Source: Thalassia testudinum
Lineage: Eukaryota > Streptophyta > Magnoliopsida > Alismatales > Hydrocharitaceae
Direction of reading: 5' to 3'
DNA length: 64,000 nucleotides
NCBI GenBank assembly: GCA_037157565.1
Contig: JAZHRO010000003.1
Coordinates: 37,213,001 to 37,277,000 of the forward strand
Program-made: the position numbers and the translations under genes
The notes under the pieces: generated by a model
What the model saw: the letters and a program-made list of their open reading frames with translations, nothing else
What the model was told of the DNA's origin: nothing
Database searches by the model: none
Part shown: positions 33,946 to 45,545 of the stretch, piece after piece
Layout of the letters: the number at the start of each line of letters is the position of its first letter
Position numbering within the stretch: position 1 is the stretch's first letter

Positions 33946-33947
33946 TT

Positions 33948-35702
33948 TGACGAGTCAATTTTTTGCTTTAAAGTCGTTTGCAGTTTTATGTGGTGGAAAA
34001 ATCGACTAATCAATATTTAAAAAGAAAAATAACCACTCGCATAGGAGCGGGTCATATCCACAGGGAGGCAATGACGTATTTAAATTCGCACCAGTTAAAA
34101 ACGTTTGTTCGTAGTTAGTTTGGACAAGAATCAAGCTAGAATTGCCTTCAGATTAAGGTTGAAACAAGAAACAATGCTGAAATAGCAATTATGAGTAACT
34201 AGAGGATATTTGTCACAATGCAGAATCAATAAAATATTAATAAAAATTGACAATGCCAGAAAATGTAATTTTTAATGTCCCGATTACTGTAGCAAAACAG
34301 GGGATTTTTTCCCCTTTGGCGTGCGCGACGAGTAGTGGACGGCCGGACGCAGGAAGCTCGAAGGAAGTTCCTTGGACCGAGGGCTTTGAAACGGTGGTGG
34401 CGGCGTGTCGCGCGGCAGCCGGAGGCGGCAGGACGACCTCCGGCGGAGGTGGCTGCAGCCGGTTCTGCAGCTGTTGTTGGCGGGTGATGCGTATGCTGCA
34501 GGCGGGTGCACGCTGGCTGGAGGGCGAGAGAGCGCGCGCGGCCTGTTGGCGGTGAGGACTGCTACGCGGGCGAGTGGTCGCGAAGGCTGGAGGCGTGGGC
34601 GAACTGCTGCAGTGGGTGTTATAGGCACGGAAGGAGGGCGTGTACGGTTGTGCAGGTGCGGCTGCAGGTCTCGCAAAGGCTGGTGGGGGCGTGCAGGCAA
34701 AGGCTGCAGGTGCGAGGAAGGTTCTACGGGCGCGGGAGCGCGCACGTGAGGTTCTGCAGGCGTGGGAGGAGGGCGTGCGCGGACTGTTGGGCATGGGTGT
34801 GTAGGTGGTGAGAGCGGGAGGAAGTGCGGGTTCTTGCGTGCGGCTGAAGGTAAAGTGGCAAACGGTGGTTGCTGCTGAGTGGGGGTGGTGGCTTCAGACG
34901 TGTGCGCAGGCTGGAGGGCGTGGGAGGAGGCGCTGGAGGTGAAGTGGGCGGATGTGGTTTTGCGGGTGCGACTGCAGGCGATGAGAGCGGGTGGCTTCAG
35001 ACGTCCGGGAAATTTCCCAGACGTCTTAACTAACTGAGAAGGTGATTGCAGAGTGGCCGCAGCGGTGGTTGCTGGTGACGACGGCGAGGGAGATGCATTC
35101 TAAGGTGCTCACGGTAATGCGGACGAGCTCCGGATGGCGGTGTGGCCTGTCACACCACACACCCACGATGGTGGAGACTCGCAGCCACGGTTGAGGCTGG
35201 CAGTGTGGAATGGAAGAGAGGAGATCTCTCTGCACAGTGGTGGGTTGGTGGTGAAGGCCTCCCGAGCTCGGCTGCCTCCCTCCTCCTTTTGTAGTGGCCT
35301 ACACAAATTTGAAATCAGCTGCCCGATTAAATCCAACACATCCGCTCCTCCTTGAATGGGTTCTTCACTGCGGTAGCTGGTGGCGTTGGAGCGGCAGCCA
35401 ACCATTCCTGCAAGAAGAAGAATAAAGAAAATAATGTTAACATATTATGGTCATTTATATACAGACCCTCAACTTTTATGTTAATGAAAATAATGTACCT
35501 AATTGGTTAACTAATTAAATGAATGTCATTCTAAGCTAATTCTAAATGCACTTAAAATATCAATGCAATGCATGGATTATGTAATTAAATTAAAAATATG
35601 AATTAATCTATTTACATTTTAATTTATGCTAAATAAACGTTAGAATTAACCTAATGTCTAGGCACTTAAATACTTAAATAGGCCACAACTATGGGCTAAT
35701 CA
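33948..35702 (-). repeat. E9 5' LTR
   Basis: Plus view TGACGAGTCAATTTTTTGC ... GGGCTAATCA, collinear with 27845-29580. It contains a 28-base near-perfect palindrome at 34999-35026: AGACGTC arms around a perfect GGGAAATTTCCC. Confidence 0.95.
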
Positions 35703-35709
35703 TTTATCA

Positions 35710-37564
35710 CACCCCCATGCTTATCTTTTACTAGTCTCTTAGCAAAACTTAAATTTTTACGAAAAGGAATTTTTTGGGAAATCTATTTTTTTTTTTACTT
35801 TTGAGGAAAAGATTAAGGGACCTTAGTTGATCTAAACACAGGAGGCACGAGATTTGCTAAGGATAAACATCGGGATTTATTTTTGGATCCAAAAATTAGA
35901 CAAAATAGGATCAATATATCCTCGAGAAATTCACAAATTAACCCCTTGTTAATTCAAATGACTTGAAATTTCTATTTTTAGGATTTTTCTGGCTCTTGAA
36001 TCTGATTCGCAACTTGCAATATCCCTTAAAATGCTGTGTCCATGCTTGTGAAAAGCCAACATTTATAAGGGCGTGTTTTTGGTTTAGAACTTTTTTCCCC
36101 CATGCTTATTTTTAGCTTAGTCTTACAACAGATGTGTCGAGATCATCATTCCTATTACCAATCCTCAAGGGGGCTCTGGCGCCAGTACTTCGGGATAACA
36201 CTGTCCATGACACCACCCAGGAGCTCACAACCCCAAAACACAATGCGGTGTAAAGGGGCGCTCCAAGCAAACTCAAGCTCTTGCTCCGACACTATAGGTA
36301 GAGCACCGTCCAAGACACTTGAGCTGCTAAAATGCACTTTAATGCTCTGCCTAAAGATAGGAAATATTGATATGGAGCAGCACCGAGGTGGTAACATGTT
36401 GACATCACATCCTCAAAGGAGGTATTTTCCTCCTCGGCTGTGGGAACTCAAACCAATGATCTACTTCAGACTTTTACTAAGTCCCAACAAGGGAGCTTTT
36501 CTATCTTTTAGTTGTTTTTAAGTGTTGGCTTGTGTGTGAAATTTGACACAGGAAGTTCCGCAAGAAATGCAAGTTTTTGAATCAGAAACTAAGTCAGATA
36601 CTTTCCAAATTACAAAAGAGGATCAAGTCACCTGAACTATCATGAGTTCAGGTGGAATTTTAGAGAAGGATATCTGATCTAGTCTAAAAATAGACCTTGA
36701 AATTCTAATGATTAGATCCGCATCCTCATCCCTAGTTTCTTAAAGATTAATCCCATTGTACCAAAAGTGAGTTTTTCAACCTTAGTCCCGATCTCAAAAT
36801 TTTTCCTCAAAAAGCTTTCAACATTTATATTTTTTTGGGTATGCAAGCAGGAAAATAAAATAACTAAAGAAAAATGCATGTTTTTAGATTTTGAAAATCC
36901 TAAATCAATCATCAAATTTTAAAAACACCCCACCTTGCTTAAGATATGCAATGTCCTCATGCATTAAGAGAGAAAAGAGATCACCTTAATGACGAGCGGT
37001 CGGGTTTAGGATGGTCAAAACCTGGAAAAAGAAAGGAAAAAGGAAAGCAGGAAAAAAAATGATGGGTTACCTCCCATCCAGTGTATCTTTTATGCCATTC
37101 AGCCGGGCATGAAGGTATGCATGGAGGATAGAAAATCATGTAAATAATTGGACACTTGAATGTCCTCAAGAAATGTGTTATCCACAAGATCCCTAAAAAG
37201 ATGAATGGTAACTAAATCGAGATCAAAATGAAATGGAAAAATGGAAGAATGACCCGGATCTGACCATGGTTTAATTGCATGTAAAATGCCAGACTCTGGT
37301 GGGTCGGGTGATAGGTCCAATGGAAAGGTAGGGGGAAGGAGTCAATGAGATGTAGGGTGGGTGAAGTTTATGTGGATGTTTTTGGTGAAAAATCAGGAAG
37401 ATCGAAAGACTAAAAGTCAAACCCTCGTTGATCTAAAAATTCTCGGACCACAAAATCATCCTTAGAATAAGAATCAATAAAATCCAGATCCATAGTGGTC
37501 AAAGCTGAGTAGATTTGATCAACAAAGATTTCTCACAAATTGCTTCCATTGTATTATCAGTGTC
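35710..37564 (-). other. E8 3' non-coding region with polypurine-like tracts
   Basis: The terminal tract (CACCCCCATGC, 35710-35720) adjoins the LTR. A second similar tract is at about 36096-36106 (TCCCCCATGCTTATTTTTAGC), and an internal box with ATGCAATGTCCTCATGCATT is near 36943-36965. Repeat units with CACT...TAGG...GCACCGTCCA at 36185-36320 recall the 3' UTR repeats of E2. No convincing gene. Confidence 0.65.
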
Positions 37565-39016
37565 CTAAAAAATTCTATGATCAATGGACCTCTTGGAAGC
37601 TTGAAATAAAGCTAATGAGAAAATCTGGTTACCGCAACTTATATTTATTTTCCCAGAGTGAGAGTTGATATTAGCTGTTGCGGTAATCAGAAGGGGTCTT
37701 CCAAGAATGGTGTTAGTGAGAGCTGCAGGTACCTCTATGTCAAGGACCAAAAAATTTACCGGATTTAGACAATTCCGGACCTTAACAATATGATCCTCAA
37801 TGATTCCCTGTGGTTGAATGGTAGATCGATCTCCCAATTGAAATTTAACCTTAGTAAAATCACTGAATTGAGATTCCTTGAATAAGACTGGAGGAATGAT
37901 ATTAAGAGAGGTACCTAAGTTGAGAGTGGCGTGAAAAAAAGTGGTGTCATTAATGACAACCGAGATGAGTGATGCACCCGAGTCTTTTTTTATAAAAAGC
38001 AGCTTGCTTTGAAAAATTGAGCTGGCTATTTTTGAAAGGACCAACCTTCCTAGATTCTGATCGTGCCCTTTTGAAGTAAATCTTTTAGAGGCAGGGTGAG
38101 GATCTAGGAGGGGAATATTCCTCTCGACTTGCCCAAATAGTCCAAAGGATTGTGGTGAGAGGGCTATGATTTTGGATTGCAATTTTTGAGAGTGGGAAAT
38201 AGGGCTTGAATCAAATGTTTTTGGGATTTCTTTTTCTTCTTCCTGATTGAGGTTAGGAGAGTCAATCTGTTCATCATTTGAATGTGAAGGCCCAAAACCC
38301 ATGGTGGTTTCCTCACTCCTCAAAGTCTCTGCATACGCAATTTGGTGATCACTAGGAGGAGATGAGGGAACCTGATGTTGATAGAAACTGGGTTGGTGCT
38401 GACATATTGGGTTAATAGGAGGCTGAACTATGTGGTTCTGATGTTGGTATCCACACAGGTGTTGGTTCCTGTGATTAATAAAGTTTGGTGTGGGTTGGGA
38501 TGGTGAGTGTCCTGCAGATCTTTGAGTCAGAATATCCCTAATTTGATCATTGAGATTGTTAATAAGATGAATTGTTTCCTTTGTTTTTCTTTGTAACTCT
38601 TGCAGGGTTTTCATCATCTAGGCATTAATGTCTTCTTGAGATTGCCCAGATTGATAAGTCTGATTTGAACCATACCCTCCAAATGGGTTCTATTGTTGTT
38701 GTTGTCCCGGATTGGTCTAGGAGTGAGCCGAATAATTCCCCCCATTAGTGAAAATTTTCAATTTCTCTTGGAAAGTAGGGATGTTTTGGGTGGGGTGATG
38801 ATTGGGATAAGCATAATTTCCCATTGAACCATAGAAAGCCTTAGAATAATAATTATACTCAGCACAAGATTTATGCAGATTTTCTCTCTTGTAGGTGTCA
38901 GTTGGGGTGAAACGTGGGATTTGCGAAGCTTGGTTAGGTGTAGCAGGTTGACCCTGGTTGGCTAGGTCAGTTAATTCCTTATAAAACTGTTGTTGCTGAA
39001 TTTCTAGCTGAGCCAT
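37565..39016 (-). pseudogene. E8 reduced gag C-terminus and protease, catalytic Asp lost
   Basis: A frame from 39016 with stops between 38717 and 38617 continues to 37565. It begins MAQLEIQQQQFYKEL, is Gln/Asn/Pro-rich, contains GQVERNIPLLD (gag C-terminal motif) and then a protease-like segment ATLNLGTSLNIIP ... VNFLVLDIEVP ... TILGRPLL. The position of the catalytic Asp (DLGAS) is Asn (AAC, 37919-37921), so the protease would be inactive. The capsid core (HLEDL ... FPFSLRDKA) is missing. RT and integrase are absent. Confidence 0.8.
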
Positions 39017-40776
39017 GATAGAGTAGAGATTAGGTGGAGGGGCCTAATTAAGTAGCTCCTGGGTGGAAAAATAGGGGAAACAAAAATTAGCATGCGGGTT
39101 AGAGGCCAATTTTGATTTTCCATTTTTAAAGAAGAGGAAGAATGCATGGAAAGGTCATTTTTTTGGGGAGGCAAAATCAAGTGGTCCCTCCAAGTGTGGA
39201 GTTTTGGACTGTCGCCCGTGCAAAATTGAAGAATGGTAGGCGAGGAGAAGAGATGGAGATGAGAGAAGTGTGCACACAAGTAATCAAATTCTAGACCTAA
39301 CTTAATTGTTACTCCCTAGAATTTAACCTAAGACTTGGTCTACCTAAAAAATAAGTAATCAACAGTGAATACCCGTTCTGTCAACAAATCTAGCCAAGTT
39401 ACTTAAGGGGAGGTTTGGGCCCAAGTGTTTCCCAGGAAAATCCCCAAGTGCTTATACAAACTCGTGCCTGGTCGTTTGACACGGCCCCTCAGCCTGAACA
39501 CCAGATATAGATGACAGAATTGGTATTAACTAGAGAAAACTTAAGTCCTATATAGCAAGCCTAAATTGATGAAACCTTAGGGGTCAAATTACTACAAATT
39601 TTAGTTAGGGCTAGGATACTAGCGTGCACACCGAATGTGCAGGGCATTGTTTGGGTTATTGCCCTATTATTTCAATTTTTTTGTGTATGTGCAGGAATTG
39701 GAAAGTGGTTCCAATGCAAAGCAAGTTGTCACACAATTATTGTATTTCTGTCTTTTAGGATTGGATTTAACTTAGTGTATTTTTAGGATTTTCTTGTTAA
39801 GTTTTCAAATAAGTTTAAGATTCCACAAACAAGAGGAAATCAAGTTGTATGGGTGAGGATATGTTTCCTTTTGGTTGTTTATCTCCAAAAATGAAAAAGA
39901 AACCCTAATCCAATTGATCCTAGGATAGAAATTTAACTACCAATGAGTTATTTTTAGGCTTTATTTATTAAGCATTGGTCCAAACAATTCAAATAACACC
40001 ACTACATTGAATAAAATCAAACAAGGATTCCGGAAAATATTTTTGTAAGATTTTAGGAATTTGTTTGAAATTTTTTTTGAATTTTTATTTGTACTGGTGT
40101 CAAAGTCTAGAAATGATACCCGTGAGCATTCTAGACTTTTTGTATCACCACTAGCCTCATAAAATTTTGGTGATTTTATGTGAGATGTAGAATTTCACAA
40201 GGATTTTAAAAAGCTAAATTTGACAAAAATTGGCTGAGTATAAAAATTTAAAAAATTTACGAATAGTAGCAAAATAGGAAGCTTAGAGGGTGTGACCCCT
40301 CAGCAGTCCACAAATTTTTAAAAATTAAGTACAAAACCAACTGATCTAAAATTTGGAATAAACATTTCTAACTTGATTTGGAATCACTATGTGAAATTTT
40401 AGAAGGCCTGTGGTGTTGGGAATTGATTTTTGAAGTCCAGATAGAAATCTGGACCCGAAAATCAGAACACCAACACTTGGATTGGAGTGGTGTCTAATAA
40501 AGCATACAAACAAACAATGAATTTTAATGGACATTACTCCACTTAATTAAGATTTTTGGGATCCTAAACGCAAATTTTAATATTTTTTTGGTAGTTTTAA
40601 TTGACAATGTGACTAGAAAAGAGAACCAACCTGAATTCTGTGGGAAGAAAAGGAACTTTGAGCTCTTGCTTCCAAATTCCCACTTTCTTCCCGCAATACC
40701 TACACACACAAGAGAAAAGAAAGAGAAGGGGATGAGATCCACTTCAAAGAGAAAAATGATTAATGCAAAGCCGTGC
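39017..40776 (-). other. E8 leader
   Basis: Non-coding, with the shared leader motif TGGTCGTTTGACACGGCCCC (39469-39488). Confidence 0.7.
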
Positions 40777-40795
40777 CTCCCTGGCAACGACACCA
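40777..40795 (-). other. E8 primer-binding site (tRNA-Asp, degenerate)
   Basis: Plus strand CTCCCTGGCAACGACACCA, three to four changes from the tRNA-Asp end, five bases from the LTR at 40801. Confidence 0.75.
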
Positions 40796-41693
40796 AAAAG
40801 TGATTGCGTTTTTGCACGGTTTGTTAAATTAGGGTTTTAAGTCATTGCAACGCACAAAAATGGATTTGCTTTTAAAATTTATAAGACCTAGATAATGGGA
40901 TATCTAAAGTCATCCAAGGAGGCAAGTTTACAAAAATTAAATCTCTTGCCTGGAAAATAAATCTCAACTTTTTTTTTGATCTTTTTGAATATATAGTTTT
41001 TATGATTTTTGAAATAAAGGCAACATGCAAGTTTTTGTTGAATGCTGTAAAACAACTAATACCTAATTCAAGAAACCCAACCCTAAGGTGACAGGTAGAG
41101 CCTCTCCCTAAGCTCACCCTAGGCACGTGGAGACCTAGAATAATGAGGGAGAGGGAGTGGAACAAATGCTAGGCAAAAAATTGTAAAAAACTATGCAACA
41201 AAAATTGAAAGAAGGCAATTTGAAGTTAAGCAAAATTGTTCACACAAAACCTATAGAGGAATGCTTCTACTCTACTTGAAAATACAAGAAAAATAAAACA
41301 CAAATCCTCTAGATAGATGGTGAAGAAGAGGGCTTCTTGCTCCAAGCCAAGTAGCTCCTTGACTTAAAAAGACAACTCCCTCTTCTCCTTGGCCTGAGAT
41401 GCTCCTCCAAATTATGTCCTCCAAGGTGGTAGCTACCACCTTTAATTTTCCTCCTCCAAGTGTGGACGTCCACCCTAGGTCCTCCTTTTCCTAGCCATCC
41501 TCCTTGAAGTAGAATGCTCCTCCTCCTTGGTGTGGCACAAGTTGAAGAAAGTGGGGAGAAGAAGGCACAAAAGGGGCAGGTGATGTGCCCCCTTAATATT
41601 CTTCTCTACTACTTCTTGTTGGCCGTAGGTGTAGGTGGATGTAGGTGGAATTAAACACTAATGGAGATGGGAATTATGTGGTGGTAGGGTAGG

Positions 41694-41703
41694 GTATTTA
41701 TAG
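41694..41703 (-). promoter_or_regulatory. TATA box of E8 5' LTR
   Basis: Minus strand CTATAAATAC, identical to the 3' LTR copy; this is the copy that would drive transcription. Confidence 0.65.
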
Positions 41704-42874
41704 GATGGGAAGGGGGTTGGTTATGGTGTTTTTTTGGAGGGAAATGAAGGGGTGCTTGGATATTTTTGGAGGGAAAAATGGGAGGGAAATGAAGAGATGC
41801 CTTGGTTTTCCCTCCAAAAATATCTTCTAGAAGGCATTGATTTTGGAGGGAAAAAATGGAGGGTGGAGATGGCTGTTGACGGTGGATGTAGGGTGGTGAT
41901 GGAAGGGATAGTTGGCACCAAAATAAAGTAGGAGTAGGTGGTCTTTTTGCTGGAGCTTAGGTAGTAGGGTAGTAAGGGTAGTAGGTTTTGCTGCCATGGA
42001 GGTGGACTAGCTAAGTTAAGCAGCTTAGCTAGCTTAGTTGCTAGGGAGTATAGTTGAAGGCATTTGGAGCTAGGGTTTTTAGGGAGAAGAGCTAGAGGTA
42101 GTCATCTTGAGCTGCACTAAAGCTGGTGGCTGCTGAAGAGAGCTGCAAGGAGCTACCTTAGCTGGCTTAGCTTGTTAGTTCTTTGCTAGCTACTAAGCCA
42201 AGCTAAAGCAAGCTTGCTTTTGCTGAAAGGAGCTGAGGTGAGCTGGGTCTAATGCTCCCAGGGAGGATCAAGCTAGGTAAGGCAGCTAAGGTAGCTTAAC
42301 TCAACTGAGTTGAGCTAAGCTGAGTCCCCGTCCGCTGGACTTGAGCTTCCTAAGCTGGAATGAAGTCATCTTTAGCTAGCTGGAGTTGAGTAGAGCTGGA
42401 TGGAGCTGGACCTGAGCTGGGGTGAACTCCAGTCAACTCAGCTAAGCTAGCTAGAGCTCCCTATGAACTAATGGGAGTTGAGATGAGCTAGACTCAGCTA
42501 AGTTGAGCTGGATCTGAGCTGACCTGAGCTAGGGTGATCTAAGATGAGATCTCTTAAGCTGCCATTCAGCTGAGATGAGCTGAATGGAGCTAAGATGAGC
42601 TAACCCTTGTTCAAGTGAGCTGGAATCCAGCTATGGTAAGCTGGATCAAGCTAAGTTCCAGTTAGTCTGAGCTACCTGAGTGCTTGGGTTTTGGAGTTAT
42701 GACAATCTATATATCCCTAACACTCACAAAAATATATTAAAAAGGCAATAAAAAGTGCAATACATGCCTAACCTAATTGATGCCTAAATGCATCCCAAAA
42801 TTCCATTTGTAGAGCAAAATCCTAGGAGCTAAGTTTGTTTTAATGCATAAAAATGATGATAAACTGGCATTTTT

Positions 42875-43273
42875 TAAGGAGTCGATTTTTCGCTTTAAAG
42901 TCATTTGCAGTTTTATGTGGTGGAAAAATTGACTAATCAATATTTAAAAAGAAAAATAACCACTCGCAGAGGAGTGGGTCGTATCCACAGGGAGGCAATG
43001 ACGTATTTAAATTCTCACCACTTAAAAACGTTTGTTCGTAGTTAGTTTGGACAAGAATCAAGCCAGAATTGCCTTCAGATTAAGGTTGAAACACGAAATA
43101 ATGCTGAAATAGCAATTATGAGTAACTAGAGGATATTTGTCGCAATGCAGAATCAATAAAATATTAATAAAAATTGATAATGGTAGAAAATGTAATTTTT
43201 AATGGCCCGATTACTGTAGCAATACAGGGGATTTTTTCCCCTTTGGCGTGCGCGACGAGGAGTGGACGGCCGG
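42875..43273 (-). repeat. E9-type LTR fragment inside the E8 5' LTR
   Basis: Matches 27845-28240 and 33948-34343, including the hairpin region and the segment GGGATTTTTTCCCC. It stops abruptly at CGGCCGG, then E8 LTR sequence starts in its middle. The LTR start is TA rather than TG. Confidence 0.9.
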
Positions 43274-44018
43274 TGGAGCTACCTTAGCTGGCTTAGCTTG
43301 CCAGTTCTTTGCTAGATACTAAGCCAAGCTAAAGCAAGCTGGCTTCTGCTGAAAGGAATTGAGGTGAGCTGGGTCTAATGCTCCCGGGGAGGATCAAGAT
43401 GAGTAAGGCATCTAAGGTAGCTTAGCTCAACTGAGTTGAGCTAAGCTGAGTCCCCGACAGCTGGACTTGAGCTTCCTAAGCTGGAATGAAGTCATCTTCA
43501 GCTGGCCGGAGTTGAGTGGAGCTGGATGTGGATGGACCTGAGCTGGGGTGAACTCCAGTCAACTCAGCTGATCTAGCTAGAGCTCCCTGTGGACTAATGG
43601 GAGCTGAGATGAGCTAAACTCATCTAAGTTGAGCTGGATCTGAGCTAACCTGAGCTAGGGTGAGCTAGGATAAGCTCTCTTGAGCTGCCATTTAGCTGAG
43701 ATGAGCTGAATGGAACTAAGATGAGCTAACCCTAGTTCAAGTGAGCTGGAATCCAGCTATGGTGAGTTGGATCAAGCTGAGTTCCAGTTAGTTTGAGCTT
43801 CTTCACCAGTTGCCTTCCTGAGTGCTTGGGTTTTGGAGTTCTAACAATCTGTATATCCCTAACACTCACAAAAATACATTAAAAAGATAATAAAAAGTGC
43901 AATGCATGCCTAACCTAATTGATGCCTAAATGCAGCCCAAAATCCCGTTTGCAGAGCAAAATCCTAAGAGCTAGGTTTGTTTTAATGCATAAAAATGATG
44001 ATAAATTGGCGTTTATCA

Positions 44019-44740
44019 CCTAACACTAAGTCGGAATTCCTCAGCCAGTATTCGGGGGGTCAGAAACACAGAAAGATAGGTTAAGGCCATATTTGGTGGA
44101 TCTCAAATTTATTTGGTGGTATTGCCTCAACACTTAATATTCACAAACGCTTTTTTTTCTTGTTTTTTCTTTTTTTTCTAATTTTTTTCAATTTTTCTTC
44201 CTTTTCTTCACTTTTTTTCTTTTTTTCTCAACATAACACAACTAGCACACATCCATGAACTTTATTGAGGAGGCATTATTAGGGATTGGTGGTACTAAGG
44301 AGACATTGGGTGGCTTATTTGGTAGAAGTGCCTACTCACGGCACCGGGAGAGATGGATAGCGCGGTGTATTTCTGACCTTGACATCAATGCCCTCCTTCA
44401 GCCGAGGATTTCGTAAAGAATGGTCATAACCATCCACCTTTGCCCTAGTTTTATGAAAACTCGCTTTCCGTGTATTTGCCTTATTTGGTGGCTCTCAAAA
44501 TTCACATAAAATGTATACGTAGGAACAGAGAGCAGAAACTATGCCTAATCTCTGAGTATCATCATCTAATTATCTACGATTCCAGATTCCTTGCACTAAT
44601 CTTAGAGCACCAGTACACTCTACTTTCATCTCAAACTATTTGATGGATTTTTAGAGGAAAATCTGCCTAGCTCCCAAAACACTGTCCAGGGGTTTAGGAG
44701 AAGAAGCATTGCTTCTTCTCAACAGACTAAAGACGTTTAA
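44019..44740 (-). mobile_element. E7: 3' remnant (part 2)
   Basis: Continuation of E7 after E8, starting with the right TSD CCTAA. Non-coding, with a T/C-rich tract at 44150-44230 and GGCACCGGGAGAG / GATAGCGCGGTG repeats near 44340 that recall the 3' UTR repeats of E2 and E8. It ends where E10 starts. Confidence 0.65.
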
Positions 44741-45545
44741 TGATTAGCCCATATTTGTGGGCTATTTAAGTATCTAAATGTCTAAACATTAAGTTAATTT
44801 TAACATTTAGATAGCATCCATAGGATGTAAATAAAATAATTCATATTTTTAGCTTAAGTACATAATTCATGAATTTAGAATTAACCTAGGGTTGCATACA
44901 TTTAATTTGTTAATTAATTAGGTGCACTATTTTAATTAACATAGAAGTTAAGGAGTTATGTATAAATAACCCTAATTATTTTATTCATTTATTCTTCTTC
45001 TCCTTTGCACAGGTAACTCCTCCGGCTCCGCCTCCTCCTCCTGCGCATCACATTCATTCTACAGTGTTTTGAATTTCAAATCTGTGTGGCCATGGCTATA
45101 AAAGGAGAAGGAAGAGCTGCTGTTGAGGAGGGGGCCACCACCCCTTTGTTCCTCACTGTGCTTAGAGGACCTTGCTCCTCTTCCATTCCATACCACCGGC
45201 CTCCCACCGCGACAGTACGACTCCACCACTGTGAGCATGTGGGGTGACAGCCCACACCGCCAAAGAGTCTCTACAACTCCTCCTCACCTCAACCAGCAAC
45301 TCACGCAAGCCTCTGCGCATCCTACCTCCAGCTCACCCACCTCCAGCGCACGTGCCTACCCCTGCATGCCTTCATCTCCAATCCACCCACGCACCAACAT
45401 CTACACCACTACACGCCCTCACTTCATCACCAGCAACACCAGTGCCCTCACCAGCCACTTGCGCTCGCGTGCTCTCACCCCAGCGCCCTTACCTCAACTA
45501 GAGCACGCCCGCGCCTCCTCGCCTTCACCAGAACCTTCAGCGCCT
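44741..45545 (+). repeat. E10: 5' part of an E2/E9-like LTR
   Basis: Starts TGATTAGCCCATATTTGTGGGC, the minus-strand start of the E2 and E9 LTRs, and stays similar through GTGAGCATGTGGGGTGACAG...CCACACCGCC. A TATA box, TATAAAAG, is at 45097-45104. It is cut at about 45545. A Pro/Ser-rich ORF at 45123-45548 lies wholly within LTR sequence and is not called as a gene. Confidence 0.7.
45097..45104 (+). promoter_or_regulatory. TATA box of E10 LTR
   Basis: GGCTATAAAAGGAGAAGG, followed 25-30 bp later by a possible transcription start. Confidence 0.65.

Larger units (their letters stand above)
27845..35702 (-). mobile_element. E9: complete non-autonomous LTR retrotransposon, sister of E2
   Basis: LTRs 27845-29580 and 33948-35702. 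TSD TTTTT (27840-27844) versus TTTAT (35703-35707), one change; the uninterrupted site is seen at 44006-44020 (GGCGTTTATCACC). Same layout as E2: primer site, leader, long acidic ORF (here broken), internal polypurine-like box, tandem-repeat 3' UTR, terminal polypurine tract. Internal regions of E2 and E9 are near-identical; LTRs are more diverged. Confidence 0.95.
25749..44018 (-). mobile_element. E8: complete non-autonomous LTR retrotransposon carrying E9
   Basis: LTRs 25749-27844 (plus 35708-35709) and 40801-44018; perfect TSDs CCTAA at 25744-25748 and 44019-44023. Minus-strand order: chimeric 5' LTR, tRNA-Asp-like primer site, leader, short gag/protease relic, long non-coding 3' region, polypurine tract, 3' LTR. 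E9 is inserted two bases from the inner end of the 3' LTR. No capsid core, RT or integrase is present. Confidence 0.9.
40801..44018 (-). repeat. E8 5' LTR, chimeric
   Basis: 40801-42874 matches 25749-27844. Then come 399 bp of an E9-type LTR (42875-43273), joined to it at exactly the E9 insertion site including the TTTTT flank. Then 43274-44018 repeats the LTR tail already present at 42149-42870 and runs to the true end TTTATCA. The right edge carries the TSD CCTAA. Confidence 0.9.
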
